This document shows, piece after piece, positions 21,654 through 32,082 of a DNA stretch of 64,000 bases. Made by a program: the position numbers and the translations under genes. Below the pieces are notes generated by a model. It was not told where the DNA came from. It ran no database searches and saw only the letters and a list, made by a program, of their open reading frames with translations. Source of the stretch: Acidobacteriaceae bacterium (GTDB lineage: Bacteria; Acidobacteriota; Terriglobia; Terriglobales; Acidobacteriaceae); assembly GCA_003152695.1 (NCBI GenBank), contig PMAT01000080.1, forward strand, positions 1,473 to 65,472, in the 5' to 3' direction. The first letter of the stretch is position 1, and the number at the start of each line of letters is the position of its first letter.

Positions 21654-23288
21654 ATGGCAAGTAGTTCGCGTCGCTCCGCTGTTCTCATCCTCAGCATCAT
21701 TCTGGCTTGCGGTTGTGTGGGCGTGGTTTTTGGCCAGCGTCTCGCCTCGGCCGCTCCCTCCGGCGACGGCGACATCCGCGACAGCCTGCGCAGCTTCACC
21801 CAGGTTTACGAAGTCGTGCAGCAGAACTATGCCGAGCCGGTCAGCCCCGATAAGGCGATCTACAACGGGGCGATTCCGGGCATGTTGCGAGTGCTGGATC
21901 CGCACTCAAACTTTTTCGATCCCAAGGCCTATGCGGCTTTGCGCGAGGAGCAGCGCGGCAAGTACTACGGTGTGGGCATGCAGGTCGGTCCCCGCAACAA
22001 CAAAGTCATCGTGATCGCGCCCTTCACCGGCGCGCCAGCCTATAAAGCCGGTATCCGGCCGGGCGATGTGATTATCGCGGTGGATGGCCGGCCTACCGAC
22101 AACATGACTACCAGCGATGTTGCCGAGTTGCTGAAAGGGCCCAAGGGCACCGCGGTCAAGATTACGATGCTGCGCGAAGGGTCGGAGAAGCCGCTTGACT
22201 TTACCGTGGTGCGCGATGAGATCCCCCGCTACAGCGTGGACGTGCATTTTGTGATCCGTCCGGGTATCGGCTACATCCACGTCTCGGGATTTCAGGAAAC
22301 CACGGAAAAAGAAGTGCGCGACGCGCTGGATGAGTTGGGCGACATTCACGGGCTCATCCTCGACCTGCGCCAGAATCCCGGCGGACTGCTGAGCGAAGGC
22401 GTGGGCGTGGCCGACCAGTTCCTGAAGAAGGGACAGGTCATCGTTTCGCATCACGGGCGAGCTTCCGCGGAGAAAGTTTACAAAGCCAGCCACGGCAATG
22501 GAGGCAAAGATTATCCATTGGTGGTACTGGTGAACCGCGGAACGGCTTCCGCAGCGGAGATCGTCGCGGGCGCGATTCAAGACCATGATCGGGGACTGAT
22601 TGCCGGTGAAACCACATTCGGCAAGGGTTTGGTGCAGACCGTGTATCCGCTGTCGGAGAATACCGGACTGGCGCTGACGACCGCAAAGTATTACACCCCG
22701 AGCGGCCGCCTGATCCAGCGCGATTACAGCAGCATCTCGCTTTACGACTATTACTACAACGATCGCGACAACGACGCCAATAACGCCAACCACGAAGTCA
22801 AGATGACCGACAGTGGCCGCACCGTTTACGGCGGCGGCGGCATCACTCCCGACGTGAAGATCCCACCGGCGAAAACCGATAAGTTCCAGGACGCGCTGCT
22901 GGAGAAATATACGTTTTTCAACTTCGCCAAGCACTACGTCATCGACCACAAAGTCGACAAGCAATTTGCAATTGACGATGCGGTGATGCAGAACTTCCGC
23001 AAGTTCCTGGATGAACAGAAGACCCCCTTTACCGAGGCGGACTTGGCGGAAAACAGCGATTGGATCAAATCCAGTATCAAGGCCGAACTGTTCATCAACG
23101 AATTTGGTCAGCAGGAAGGCATGAAGGCGCATGCCGAAAGCGACCCGGCTGTGGCCAAGGCGCTGGACCTGCTTCCCCAGGCCAAGCAGTTGGCCGACAA
23201 CGCCAAGCGGATTATCGCGCAGCGCAATAACGCCAGGTTGACGGCGCAGCAGAGCGGTACGCCGGAACCGCAATCGGTAAAGCGTTAG
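21654..23288 (+). CDS. S41 family C-terminal processing peptidase (CtpA-like) with PDZ domain
   Basis: YYGVGMQVGPRNNKVIVIAPFTGAPAYKAGIRPGDVIIAVDG..LVVLVNRGTASAAEIVAGAIQDHDRGLIAGETTFGKGLVQTVYPL. Confidence 0.94.
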   Translation: MASSSRRSAVLILSIILACGCVGVVFGQRLASAAPSGDGDIRDSLRSFTQVYEVVQQNYAEPVSPDKAIYNGAIPGMLRVLDPHSNFFDPKAYAALREEQRGKYYGVGMQVGPRNNKVIVIAPFTGAPAYKAGIRPGDVIIAVDGRPTDNMTTSDVAELLKGPKGTAVKITMLREGSEKPLDFTVVRDEIPRYSVDVHFVIRPGIGYIHVSGFQETTEKEVRDALDELGDIHGLILDLRQNPGGLLSEGVGVADQFLKKGQVIVSHHGRASAEKVYKASHGNGGKDYPLVVLVNRGTASAAEIVAGAIQDHDRGLIAGETTFGKGLVQTVYPLSENTGLALTTAKYYTPSGRLIQRDYSSISLYDYYYNDRDNDANNANHEVKMTDSGRTVYGGGGITPDVKIPPAKTDKFQDALLEKYTFFNFAKHYVIDHKVDKQFAIDDAVMQNFRKFLDEQKTPFTEADLAENSDWIKSSIKAELFINEFGQQEGMKAHAESDPAVAKALDLLPQAKQLADNAKRIIAQRNNARLTAQQSGTPEPQSVKR

Positions 23289-23324
23289 CCCGCAGTTCGA
23301 GGGTTGGGCTAGAACGGCTAGACC

Positions 23325-23456
23325 GGGTAGAGCCAGCCTTCAGGCTGGCGCACAAAGATATATTACAAAGCAGGAGCCGCTGCGGTCATTTTCAATGACC
23401 GCAGCGGCTTGTTCTTTTGTTCGCGGCGAACGCGGCGCTGAAGCGCCGCTCTACCC
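23325..23456. repeat. REP/BIME-like inverted pair (23325-23351 and 23432-23456) flanking a strong hairpin
   Basis: gggtagagccagccttcaggctggcgc and its inverted counterpart gcggcgctgaagcgccgctctaccc. Confidence 0.6.
23375..23409 (+). terminator. Strong intrinsic-terminator-like hairpin downstream of the S41 protease gene
   Basis: AGCCGCTGCGGTCATT-TTC-AATGACCGCAGCGGCT perfect 16-bp stem, followed by TGTTCTTTTGTT. Confidence 0.75.
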
Positions 23457-23557
23457 GCACTCGCCCGAGAGGTCTAGCTGATCGGCGGAGCGGAACAGCA
23501 TCGCCAACACCTGCGGGCGAGGCTTGGATTTGTCCCGCTCCGCTCGATCAAGGCCAT

Positions 23558-24046
23558 TTAAACCATCACGAGATGGGCTGTCCGTGCCGACGAAAAGCTC
23601 ATCACCTCAGGCCGCACCAACCTATCGAAATCGGTGTACGCCATCCTGATCAACTCATGATGCGAGCCCGCATTGAAGGCGATCTCATCGTCCTCCGTCA
23701 GGGTCTCGTCAACGTACACCGGGATGCCGTATAAGTTGCCAAAGGGCGGCATGGCGCCGGTCTCGCAGTCGGGAAAATGCTGTTTGAACTCGCGTTCGCT
23801 GGCCAGTTCCGCATCCTGAACGCCGACCTCTTTCTTCAGAGCCGTCAGGTCCACCTGATACGACGCTGGCAGCACCGCCATGGCGAGGGCGCCGTCGAGT
23901 TTCACGATCACGGTCTTGGCCAGAAACTTGCCCGAGATATGCGCGACCGCGGCAATACCCTGGGCGGTATAAGCCTTGGAGTGAGAGATAACCACGTATT
24001 TCACTTCATGGCCGTCGAGGAAGGCTTTGACTTTAGTGAGATGCAT
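23558..24046 (-). CDS. YbaK/prolyl-tRNA deacylase domain protein
   Basis: MHLTKVKAFLDGHEVKYVVISHSKAYTAQGIAAVAHISGKFLAKTVIVKLDGALAMAVLPASYQVDL..ETGAMPPFGNLYGIPVYVD. Confidence 0.88.
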   Translation of the reverse strand: MHLTKVKAFLDGHEVKYVVISHSKAYTAQGIAAVAHISGKFLAKTVIVKLDGALAMAVLPASYQVDLTALKKEVGVQDAELASEREFKQHFPDCETGAMPPFGNLYGIPVYVDETLTEDDEIAFNAGSHHELIRMAYTDFDRLVRPEVMSFSSARTAHLVMV

Positions 24047-24108
24047 ATTGACTCCTCGCGACATTCCGCGGGCCCTCGGCCCGCAAAGACGGGGTTGCTG
24101 CAATGAAC

Positions 24109-24207
24109 TTAGTCCACGGGGCCGACCACGCCCGCTTTCCTACGCTCAGCTTGTATTGCTAGATTCCGCGAGGTTGCTCGCGCTTGCTCGAGAAGAACTT
24201 TGACCAT
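24109..24207 (-). CDS. Candidate small ORF (32 aa) with near-ideal Shine-Dalgarno
   Basis: Minus strand AAGGAGGTAGCCCGAATG then MVKVLLEQARATSRNLAIQAERRKAGVVGPVD stop. Confidence 0.35.
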   Translation of the reverse strand: MVKVLLEQARATSRNLAIQAERRKAGVVGPVD

Positions 24208-24386
24208 TCGGGCTACCTCCTTGCGGCCGGTTGACCCTCGTGTAGCCCCAGTTTAGTCGGGCCGGCGCAGCGCGCAAGCACAGCCGTCACATTACCCTTG
24301 TGACAGTGCAATTTTGGGACGTCACTTCCCATCCTTGACGGCCACCGCACGGCGCAATACAGTCGAGTTATCCGGAGAGTCTAGCC

Positions 24387-27131
24387 TTGGACACGCTGGT
24401 CGGGAAGAGCATCCTGCATTACCGAGTCGTGGGAAAGTTGGGCGCCGGCGGTATGGGCGTGGTGTACGAGGCGGAAGACACCCGGCTCGCCCGCCCTGTA
24501 GCGCTGAAGTTTCTTTCCAAGGACATCGAGCAGGACAGGAACGCACTGCAGCGTTTCCAGCAGGAGGCGCGTGCCGCCTCGGCCTTGAACCATCCCAACA
24601 TCTGCACCATCTATGCCATCGAGGAATGCGATGGGCAGCACTTCATCGCCATGGAGTTGCTGGAAGGCCAGAGTCTGAACCAGAAGATCAAAGGTCAGCC
24701 GCTGCCGGTGGACAAGATTGTCGACATCGGCATTCAGATTACCGACGCTCTCGACGTGGCCCACAGCAAAGGCATTGTGCATCGAGACTTGAAGCCCGCC
24801 AACATTTTCCTTACGACGCGGGGACAGGCGAAGATCCTGGACTTCGGACTGGCCAAGCTCATCTATGACCGGCGCACCGTGGTGGAGACCGTGGCTGGCG
24901 ATGCGGTGACGAGCGCTCCGGCGCATCTGACGGTGTCAGGCGCCGTGGTCGGCACCATCGCCTACATGTCTCCGGAGCAGGCCCGCGGGGAAGAGCTCGA
25001 CGGACGTAGCGACCTGTTCTCCTTGGGCGCCATCTTCTACGAAATGGCTACCGGGAGGATCCCGTTCGAAGGCAACACCTCCGCAGTTGTCTTCCAGGGC
25101 ATTCTCGACCGCGACCCGAGGCCTGCCATCGAATTGAATCCAGCGGTGCCGTTCAAGTTGCAGGAGATTATCGCCAAAGCGCTGGAGAAAGATGTGGAAT
25201 TGCGCTATCAGAGCGCGGCTGAAATACGCAGCGACCTGAGGCGGCTGAAGCGGGACGGTACGGGACAGTCTTCGAGCGGAATCGCGCCTGCGCCGGCATC
25301 CTATCCCACCGCACGTGGCAGCTCTCCGGCCATGCCATCCAGCAGCAGCGCGGTCATTCTCGATGCCGCGCGACGTCACAAGAGCGGCGCCAGCCTCATC
25401 CTGGTTCTCAGCCTGGCCATGATCGCCGCCGGATTGTACGGCTTCTACACCTGGGTCTCCCGCTGGCTTGGCGACTCCGGCCCGGTACCGTTCCAGAACA
25501 TGAGCATGGAGAAGGTCACCAACTCGGGCAAGGTGTTGCTGGCGACCGTCTCCCCGGACGGCAAGTATGTAGTGAATGTGACGGACGAGGGACACGGCCA
25601 GCGGAGCCTCTGGATGCGGCACATCGCCACCGGCAGCAACACCCAGATCATGCCCCCGACCGAGGTCAGTTATTCCGGACTCACCTTCACACCGAACGGC
25701 GACTTCTTGTACTTCGTTCAGAGAGAGCCGGACAAGCCGGGAATAGGGTTTCTCTACCAGATTCCAGTGCTCGGGGGCACGCCGCACAAGCTGGTTGAAG
25801 ATGTGGACAGCGCGGTCAGCTTTTCGCCGGACGGCCAGCAGATGGTCTACCTGCGAGACAGTTCTTCGGAAGCGAGTTCCAAGCTCATCGTTGCCCATGC
25901 CGATGGCAGCGGCGAGCGCGTTCTTGCCTCGCTTCCTCTGCCGGGCTACTCCGACCCTGCCTGGTCGATCGATGGCAAGTCGATTGCTGCTGCGGTGCTT
26001 GACCCGGGCAGTCAAGACCTCGGCAGAATCGTGGTGCTCAATCCGGCGAACGGAAAAGAGAAGACCGTATATGCGGGAACAGCCCTCCTGCAAAAGCCCA
26101 CCTGGATGCCGGACGGGCGCCACTTGGTGCTTATCTTTCATGACATCTCCAGCGACTGGAATGGACAGATTGGAGCGATTTCTCTTGCCGGACAAAAGCT
26201 CCATCGCATTACCAACGATCTCAATGTTTACAGCAACTCCACGCTGGGCGTGACTCGGGACGGGGAACAACTGGTTGCAATTCAAGTTACGCCGGTGGCC
26301 GGGGTGTACACGCTAAGTTCGGACGCAAACTCCGGCTCCAATGCAACCGAGGTGGACAACCATGGCGACATCGCCGTCGGCTGGCTGCCGGACGGGCGTT
26401 TGCTGACGATGGACTACGACAGCCACATCGCGGTGATGAATGCCGACGGCAGCAACCGCAACGTGATCTACAAGGAACGGCTGCCCATGGGCGGCCTCTC
26501 GGTTTGTCCGGACGGTGCGCACGCGCTCTTCTTCATGGCTAACAAACAGACCAAGGGGATCAACATCTGGCGCCTTGACGTGCAGAATGGCAGCGCAACC
26601 ATACTCACCAATGGAAAAGTGGACCAGAACGCTGTCTGCTCGCCCGACGGCAAATACTTTCTCTACACCAGCCTGGAGAAGGGCAAGCAGGTGCTAATGA
26701 AAATGCCGCTCACTGGCGGGGAAGCTAAACAGCTAAGCGACAAGTTCGTCAGCTTTGCTGCCATCTCGCCGGATGGAAAACAAATCGCCGCGCTCACCAC
26801 CTTGGGTTCCGGCGTCAACACCAAAGCCAGGATTGAAATTATCCCGTCGCAGGGAGGATTGCCGGTGAAGACCTTCGCGCCCAGTCCCTTTATCTCCACC
26901 CCCTTCCGTTATTCCGCCGACGGACAGTCCCTCTACTACGGCGTCACCAATAAAGGGGTCTCCAATCTGGTCGCACAGCCTATCGGCGTCGAGTCCGCCT
27001 CCCTGGCTACCAATTTCGACGATCTGCTGATTTATGGGTTCGACTACGATTGGAAGAACAGGAAGCTGGCGGTCGCGCGCGGGCGGTCCAATGACGACGT
27101 GGTGCTGCTCACCCAACAGCACGCGCAGTAG
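24387..27131 (+). CDS. Serine/threonine protein kinase with TM segment and C-terminal PD40/WD40-like beta-propeller
   Basis: [52 protein letters not shown]; repeated FSPDGQ/SPDGKY propeller motifs; probable TTG start. Confidence 0.93.
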   Translation: MDTLVGKSILHYRVVGKLGAGGMGVVYEAEDTRLARPVALKFLSKDIEQDRNALQRFQQEARAASALNHPNICTIYAIEECDGQHFIAMELLEGQSLNQKIKGQPLPVDKIVDIGIQITDALDVAHSKGIVHRDLKPANIFLTTRGQAKILDFGLAKLIYDRRTVVETVAGDAVTSAPAHLTVSGAVVGTIAYMSPEQARGEELDGRSDLFSLGAIFYEMATGRIPFEGNTSAVVFQGILDRDPRPAIELNPAVPFKLQEIIAKALEKDVELRYQSAAEIRSDLRRLKRDGTGQSSSGIAPAPASYPTARGSSPAMPSSSSAVILDAARRHKSGASLILVLSLAMIAAGLYGFYTWVSRWLGDSGPVPFQNMSMEKVTNSGKVLLATVSPDGKYVVNVTDEGHGQRSLWMRHIATGSNTQIMPPTEVSYSGLTFTPNGDFLYFVQREPDKPGIGFLYQIPVLGGTPHKLVEDVDSAVSFSPDGQQMVYLRDSSSEASSKLIVAHADGSGERVLASLPLPGYSDPAWSIDGKSIAAAVLDPGSQDLGRIVVLNPANGKEKTVYAGTALLQKPTWMPDGRHLVLIFHDISSDWNGQIGAISLAGQKLHRITNDLNVYSNSTLGVTRDGEQLVAIQVTPVAGVYTLSSDANSGSNATEVDNHGDIAVGWLPDGRLLTMDYDSHIAVMNADGSNRNVIYKERLPMGGLSVCPDGAHALFFMANKQTKGINIWRLDVQNGSATILTNGKVDQNAVCSPDGKYFLYTSLEKGKQVLMKMPLTGGEAKQLSDKFVSFAAISPDGKQIAALTTLGSGVNTKARIEIIPSQGGLPVKTFAPSPFISTPFRYSADGQSLYYGVTNKGVSNLVAQPIGVESASLATNFDDLLIYGFDYDWKNRKLAVARGRSNDDVVLLTQQHAQ

Positions 27132-27291
27132 CTCGAACCTTCGCGTAGAGGTACGGGCGGGGTAGCCCTTTTATTTCGGTCGCCCTTCCCGGGCTTGAGC
27201 GCGGCAGGCTACATCCTGCAAGGCTGGTGACTTGCTGTCGATCAGCTGCCGCAGAGCGGCATCGAACTTCGCTTTACCACCGCAGCGCTGC

Positions 27292-27726
27292 TCACGAGAG
27301 TACCCCATCAATGATCTCCTGACCAAATTCCTCCACTGTCCAGTCTTGGGTCCCGCCCTGCGCCACCATCCTGTCTCCCGACAACTTTAATTGGACTATG
27401 CGATGGGTGGCGGCCGTGCCCGTGTCCCAGACAAACTGCTGAAGCCTATCGTTGTAGGAAAGGCTTGCCACACAACTCTTGTTTCGCGTCAAGGTCCCCA
27501 TTATCGATATCCCCTGGCCAGCTTCCGTAACAATCAGAACCGATGCCCCGTACTTGGCGTTGAAGTCTTTCTCGACTCGACGCAGCCAGGCGCGCAGCTC
27601 GTTATAAAACCGAAGTCCGAGTTCGCGCTTTAGCCTCTCTTCGCGGAGAAACTTCTCGTCCTCGAGCTGTTGTGGCCCAAATTTCTCTTTCGTCCGCTTG
27701 ACTAATTCATCCATCCAGTCGGCCAT
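27292..27726 (-). CDS. Hypothetical protein (144 aa)
   Basis: Complete ORF MADWMDELVKRTKEKFGPQQLEDEKFLREERLKRELG..; no competing ORF of similar quality. Confidence 0.55.
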   Translation of the reverse strand: MADWMDELVKRTKEKFGPQQLEDEKFLREERLKRELGLRFYNELRAWLRRVEKDFNAKYGASVLIVTEAGQGISIMGTLTRNKSCVASLSYNDRLQQFVWDTGTAATHRIVQLKLSGDRMVAQGGTQDWTVEEFGQEIIDGVLS

Positions 27727-27829
27727 CTAGTAATCACCCCCGGCGCGCAGATGATAGTCCTTTCACGGCGTTTTGCGCACGAATATTGAAAGGGAGGCGC
27801 TAATCGCGCCTCGTTGTTCGTCCGCAGGG

Positions 27830-28762
27830 TTACGTTCCTTGCATGTCGAACCGCTCGCCCAGCATCGGCCGGCAATCTTCAAGGTTCCAGTCAGGCGTCG
27901 CTCCGGGGCGGCTTGCGACCAGCGCGCCCACGGCATTGGCGAAGCAGCCCAGGCGGCGTGTGTCCCACCGCCGGTTCAGGCCATGGAGCAAGGCCGCAGC
28001 AAAGGCATCGCCCGCGCCGACCGAATCAGCTACTTGCACCCTGTAGCCCGGACTCTCGCTGTAGGTGCCCCGGTTGAGAATTGCGCAGCCACGCTCGCCC
28101 AAGGTCACGCAAATGGTTTCGCAGCCGTAGCGGCCGGTCCATCGCCGGCAGAGATATTCGACCGATCCCTCCTGTTCGCCTGCATTGAGCAAACCATCAA
28201 GGAACTCCGCCTCACTGTCGCTCAACTTGATGACGTCGGCGTGCGACGACAGTTGCTCGACTAGGGCCAAGCTCCAGTTGCCCTCCCGCAGGTTGACGTC
28301 GTAGAAGTGACGTGCCGAAGGCGTTGCCTGAAGCAGCTTCAGCGTTGAGTCCAGCGCTTGCGCGGACATGTGATAGAGCGTGCCAAAATAAATCCAGTCC
28401 GGCTGCAATGCGCTGATGGATCGCAGTTGGTCATTGCTGAGGGTCACAAAGTCATAGGCCGCGGGTCGCACAATTCGAAATGTGGGCTTGCCGTCACTGT
28501 CCAGCTCGACCTGCGCCGTTCCCGTGTCCCGGCCGTGGAGGACCTGCACAAACTCGGTTGAAACGTCCCATTGCCGCAGGCAATCGAGGGTCCGTCGGCC
28601 ACGATCGTCGTCGCCCACCGCGCTCACCAGAAGGGCTTTGTGGCCGAGTTTCTGGGCGTGAGCGGCAAAATTCAGGGGAGCACCGCCGAGATACTCGTGC
28701 TCGTCGATCACATCCCACAAGATCTCTCCCACAGCAACGATTCGCAATCTCCTGGCCTCCAC
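27830..28762 (-). CDS. PfkB family carbohydrate kinase (fructokinase-like)
   Basis: IVAVGEILWDVIDEHEYLGGAPLNFAAHAQKLG..; C-terminal VADSVGAGDAFAAALLHGL. Confidence 0.92.
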   Translation of the reverse strand: MEARRLRIVAVGEILWDVIDEHEYLGGAPLNFAAHAQKLGHKALLVSAVGDDDRGRRTLDCLRQWDVSTEFVQVLHGRDTGTAQVELDSDGKPTFRIVRPAAYDFVTLSNDQLRSISALQPDWIYFGTLYHMSAQALDSTLKLLQATPSARHFYDVNLREGNWSLALVEQLSSHADVIKLSDSEAEFLDGLLNAGEQEGSVEYLCRRWTGRYGCETICVTLGERGCAILNRGTYSESPGYRVQVADSVGAGDAFAAALLHGLNRRWDTRRLGCFANAVGALVASRPGATPDWNLEDCRPMLGERFDMQGT

Positions 28763-28915
28763 CGGTCCCAGTTATCGTATCGTGCCCAAGGGCGAAATCG
28801 GTGCAACCGACAGGAAGTTCACGGGAGGTCCAACGTCCAGCAGCTCCGCCTCAACCAACGCACTGTGATGAAAAGACTTGCCAGAATGCCGAGTTCCTGT
28901 AATCATCTCCTGCTC

Positions 28916-28958
28916 CTCTCTCGAATGGGCGAGAGAGCAGCTTTCGGTCGAACCGAAA
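28916..28958. other. Two consecutive small hairpins in the pfkB/csp intergenic region
   Basis: CTCTCTCG-aatggg-CGAGAGAG (28916-28937) and TTTCGGT-cga-ACCGAAA (28942-28958). Confidence 0.5.
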
Positions 28959-29219
28959 CGCGGATTTGGGTTGATGTTTCTGTCAGCAGTCGAATTTCAC
29001 GCATTGTACTGGCTCCAGGGATTGGCTCTGTCGCGGATGCATTAGTCCGCCCAGGACGATCCAGGGGGCTTTTTCCTTGCCGAAAAGCTGCGCGCTGAGC
29101 CGCAACCCTTGTTTCCCGGCGACGTTGTGACGTCTTCCGATCCCGCTCCCTCAGGGTTCTGCTCGGAACGTCCGCGCAGCAGGGGTTATTCCAAGGTCAT
29201 CAGGTGAAAGGAGTAAGTT

Positions 29220-29423
29220 GTGAGAGAGAAAGGTACAGTCAAGTGGTTTAACGGAGCCAAAGGATACGGATTCATCCAAAGATCTACGGGCGAGGATGTC
29301 TTCGTGCATTTCTCAGCTATCCAGGAGAATGGATACCGGAGCCTGAACGAGGGCGAGACCGTGGAGTTCGACCTCACCAAGGGACCGAAGGGCTTCCAGG
29401 CCGCGAACGTGCAGCGCGTGTAA
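29220..29423 (+). CDS. Cold-shock domain protein
   Basis: [67 protein letters not shown] start. Confidence 0.96.
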   Translation: MREKGTVKWFNGAKGYGFIQRSTGEDVFVHFSAIQENGYRSLNEGETVEFDLTKGPKGFQAANVQRV

Positions 29424-29498
29424 GACGTCTGCGCCACGCGGAAGCAGCTTCACATTGGCGTCGCTTTGCAGGGCTTCCGAGTGCGGCCAAAACCACCG

Positions 29499-29528
29499 AA
29501 CCCTCCCGCCAGGGAGGGTTTTCTTTTT
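29499..29528 (+). terminator. Rho-independent terminator after the cold-shock gene
   Basis: AACCCTCCC-gcca-GGGAGGGTT followed by TTCTTTTT. Confidence 0.88.
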
Positions 29529-29552
29529 GGCGGCAAGCTGCGCAACCAAGCC

Positions 29553-30206
29553 TTAGGCTGCCAGAGCAGCCGTCGAAGGCAAGTGGGCGGCCAGCGCTGA
29601 CAGTTTCTGGACTGCATTATCCACTGATTGCTGCGCCACTTCCGCTCCAAACCCCTGCCGATCGGCGGCGATAACGGCCACCTCCTCCAAGCCCAGGAAG
29701 CGCAGCATATGCCGCAAGTAGGGAACTTGGAAGTCGGAGGATGCCAGGGCTGGCCCCTCGTCGAATACTCCGCCGCGGGAGACAATTGCCACCACCTGTT
29801 TTCCCGCCGGTAGCAGTCCCTTTGGCCCTTTGTCGCTGTAGCTGAAGGTCTTGCCCACGCGGGTCACCAGATCGAACCATGCCTTTAAGGAAGCCGGAAT
29901 CGAGAAGTTGTGCATGGGCACTCCGAGCACGATCACGTCAGCGGCCAGTAGTTCCTCGATAAGCGCATCGGAAAGCTCCAGTGCCTGTTGTTGCTCCGGC
30001 GTTCGCTGGGCTGGCGGCGTGTAGGACGCTTGAATCCAGGCTTCGCTCACGAAGGGGGGCCAGTCCACAGTCAGATCGCGCTCGATCACGCGGGTATTCG
30101 GGTGCTTCGCCTTCCACTCTTCGGCGAAGTGCCCAGTCAAGCGGCGCGAGACCGAATTGCTGCGGGGACTCGAATTGACGATAAGCATGTTGTCCATAAA
30201 TCGCAC
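29553..30206 (-). CDS. azoR: FMN-dependent NADH-azoreductase (AcpD/AzoR family)
   Basis: LIVNSSPRSNSVSRRLTGHFAEEWK..VIVLGVPMHNFSIPASLKAWFDLVTRVGKTFSYSDKGPKGLL. Confidence 0.88.
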   Translation of the reverse strand: MRFMDNMLIVNSSPRSNSVSRRLTGHFAEEWKAKHPNTRVIERDLTVDWPPFVSEAWIQASYTPPAQRTPEQQQALELSDALIEELLAADVIVLGVPMHNFSIPASLKAWFDLVTRVGKTFSYSDKGPKGLLPAGKQVVAIVSRGGVFDEGPALASSDFQVPYLRHMLRFLGLEEVAVIAADRQGFGAEVAQQSVDNAVQKLSALAAHLPSTAALAA

Positions 30207-30323
30207 CTCGGGGCGACGTGCCCTAACCGCGTTGCAACAGCATAACTGTGTTACAACACATAGTATTGGATGTGGCCGGGGAGAAGAAGATTCAAGTCGC
30301 CTGGAATTGCCATTACGTTGGAA

Positions 30324-30360
30324 TTGTCATTACGAGCGAAGCGAGGAATCTGCTGTTGTT
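30324..30360 (+). repeat. Dispersed intergenic element, copy ttgtcattacgagcgaagcgaggaatctgctgttgtt
   Basis: Matches GTCATYNCGAGCGAAGCGAGGRATCTGCT. Confidence 0.7.
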
Positions 30361-30418
30361 TGCGCCGGCAAGCATCCCGGGAAAATAGCAGCTCCCGCAC
30401 GGCCTAAGGGCCGCTGAA

Positions 30419-30892
30419 TCATCCCGCCGAATCGGGTTCCAGAATCAGGCCGCACAGGCGGCTCAATTCGCGGTAGTCGGCGTCATTCAGCCTGCCAAGG
30501 CGGGCGCCCACGACGGCGTCAATCTGGGGCTGCATTCTGGCGAGCAGCTTCAATCCTTTGGCGGTAATGCTGGTCAGGGTTTGGCGCTGGTCCTCCTTTC
30601 CACGCGACCGTCTCACCAGGCCACGGGCCTGCAGCCGGTCCACCAGACGAGTGACATCGGGAGCGCGGTCGATCATGCGGCGGGCGATCTCGCAACGCGC
30701 GTGCCCTTGGGGATGAACGCCTCGCAGAATGCGCAACACGTTGTACTGCGGACGCGTAATGCGGTGCATTTCGCAAAGTTCATCCATCAGGTCACTCAGG
30801 GTAGTGGCTGCGACCAGCAGGCCGAGCAGTGCTTCTTGCATGGGGTCGGCAAACTGCGGCTGGCTAAGGCGCCGGCTGAGGGCTTCGTTCAT
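30419..30892 (-). CDS. MarR family transcriptional regulator
   Basis: ITRPQYNVLRILRGVHPQGHARCEIARRMIDRAPDVTRLVDRLQARGLVRRSRGKEDQRQTLTSITAKGLKLL. Confidence 0.92.
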   Translation of the reverse strand: MNEALSRRLSQPQFADPMQEALLGLLVAATTLSDLMDELCEMHRITRPQYNVLRILRGVHPQGHARCEIARRMIDRAPDVTRLVDRLQARGLVRRSRGKEDQRQTLTSITAKGLKLLARMQPQIDAVVGARLGRLNDADYRELSRLCGLILEPDSAG

Positions 30893-30923
30893 CCCTTCTT
30901 TATAGCCAGAAATTGTGCGGTTG

Positions 30924-32027
30924 TCATTTCGCGGAAGGTCGCCGGAGTTCACCGCGCAAGCGCCGCAGGGCCCAGCGCGCGTGTTCCGCAACCATCCCGT
31001 CTTCATCGCGGCTCAGTTCTTCCAGTACGGGCAAGAAGCGCTCTTCACCGCTGTTGCCGAGCGCGAGCGCAACATTTCGCCGCAGGCCGTTGAAACGCGC
31101 GCGCTTCACCGGCGACCCACGGAATATTTCACGAAACTCTTCCACGCTCAAGCCAGCCAACCACCCCAGATCAGGATTTACGAATGCAACCCGAGGCTGA
31201 AGCTCCGGCGCCTTGGTTAGCGGGGCCTCACGGTTCCACGGGCAAACGTCCTGACAAATATCGCAGCCGAACACCTGCCGGCCCATGCCGGAGCGCAGCT
31301 CTTCAGGAATGGTGCCGCGTTTTTCGATGGTGAGATACGAGATGCACCGGGTCGCGTCCAGTTGATACGGAGCAGGGAAGGCGTTGGTCGGACAGGCGTC
31401 GAGGCAGCGCGTGCACGAGCCGCAGCGGTCGGGTGGAGGCAGATCGGGCGTCAGCTCCAGCGAGGTCAGCATGACGCCGAGAAAGAGCCACGACCCCAAG
31501 TGTTCATTCAGGATGCAGGTGTTCTTGCCAATCCAGCCGATCCCAGCGTACTGGGCAAAGATCCGCTCGATGACCGGACCAGTGTCCACGTAACACCAGG
31601 TACGCGGCGCTGGCATCTTTTGCCGCTCGCACATTTGCAGTAGCCCGGCTTCCAGCGCGCGTAGCTTTCCGAGTACCACCTCGTGATAATCGCGTTGCGA
31701 CCACGCGTAGCGCGAGATCCATCCCTGCGTGGTCGTGCCGGCGTGCGTGGAGTAGGGCTCGCCGGGGTTGTAATTGAGGGCGCACACTACCACCGAACGC
31801 GCCCAGGGAGCGGCGTTGGACAGCGACGCGCGCTTCAACTGGCCAGTTTCGTTGCGCGCTTCGAGGTACTTCATCTCCCCCGCGCGGCCATCGGCGATCC
31901 ATCCGGGGAAAAAGCGGTGCTCCGCGGTGTCGGCCACTCCGGCTATGCCGGCGAGATCGAAGCCAGCCTCGGTGGCGAGGTGTTTGATGTTCTTGCTGAT
32001 GACGGATAGGGGAAGCCCGCTGGGCAT
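30924..32027 (-). CDS. queG: Epoxyqueuosine reductase QueG
   Basis: CGSCTRCLDACPTNAFPAPYQLDATRCISYLTIEKRGTIPEELRSGMGRQVFGCDICQDVCPWNREAP; HEAT-like C-terminus. Confidence 0.94.
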   Translation of the reverse strand: MPSGLPLSVISKNIKHLATEAGFDLAGIAGVADTAEHRFFPGWIADGRAGEMKYLEARNETGQLKRASLSNAAPWARSVVVCALNYNPGEPYSTHAGTTTQGWISRYAWSQRDYHEVVLGKLRALEAGLLQMCERQKMPAPRTWCYVDTGPVIERIFAQYAGIGWIGKNTCILNEHLGSWLFLGVMLTSLELTPDLPPPDRCGSCTRCLDACPTNAFPAPYQLDATRCISYLTIEKRGTIPEELRSGMGRQVFGCDICQDVCPWNREAPLTKAPELQPRVAFVNPDLGWLAGLSVEEFREIFRGSPVKRARFNGLRRNVALALGNSGEERFLPVLEELSRDEDGMVAEHARWALRRLRGELRRPSAK

Positions 32028-32051
32028 GCTCGTCTAATTATAGGGGCGCGC

Positions 32052-32082
32052 CTGCTGAATACTGACTACTGATTGCTGAATT
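32052..32082. repeat. Heptad array abutting the stop codon of the downstream DUF507 gene
   Basis: ctgaata ctgacta ctgattg ctgaatt. Confidence 0.8.

Noticed and set aside
21906-23273. 455-aa minus-strand ORF
   Set aside because: Antisense to the S41 protease gene; low-information sequence.
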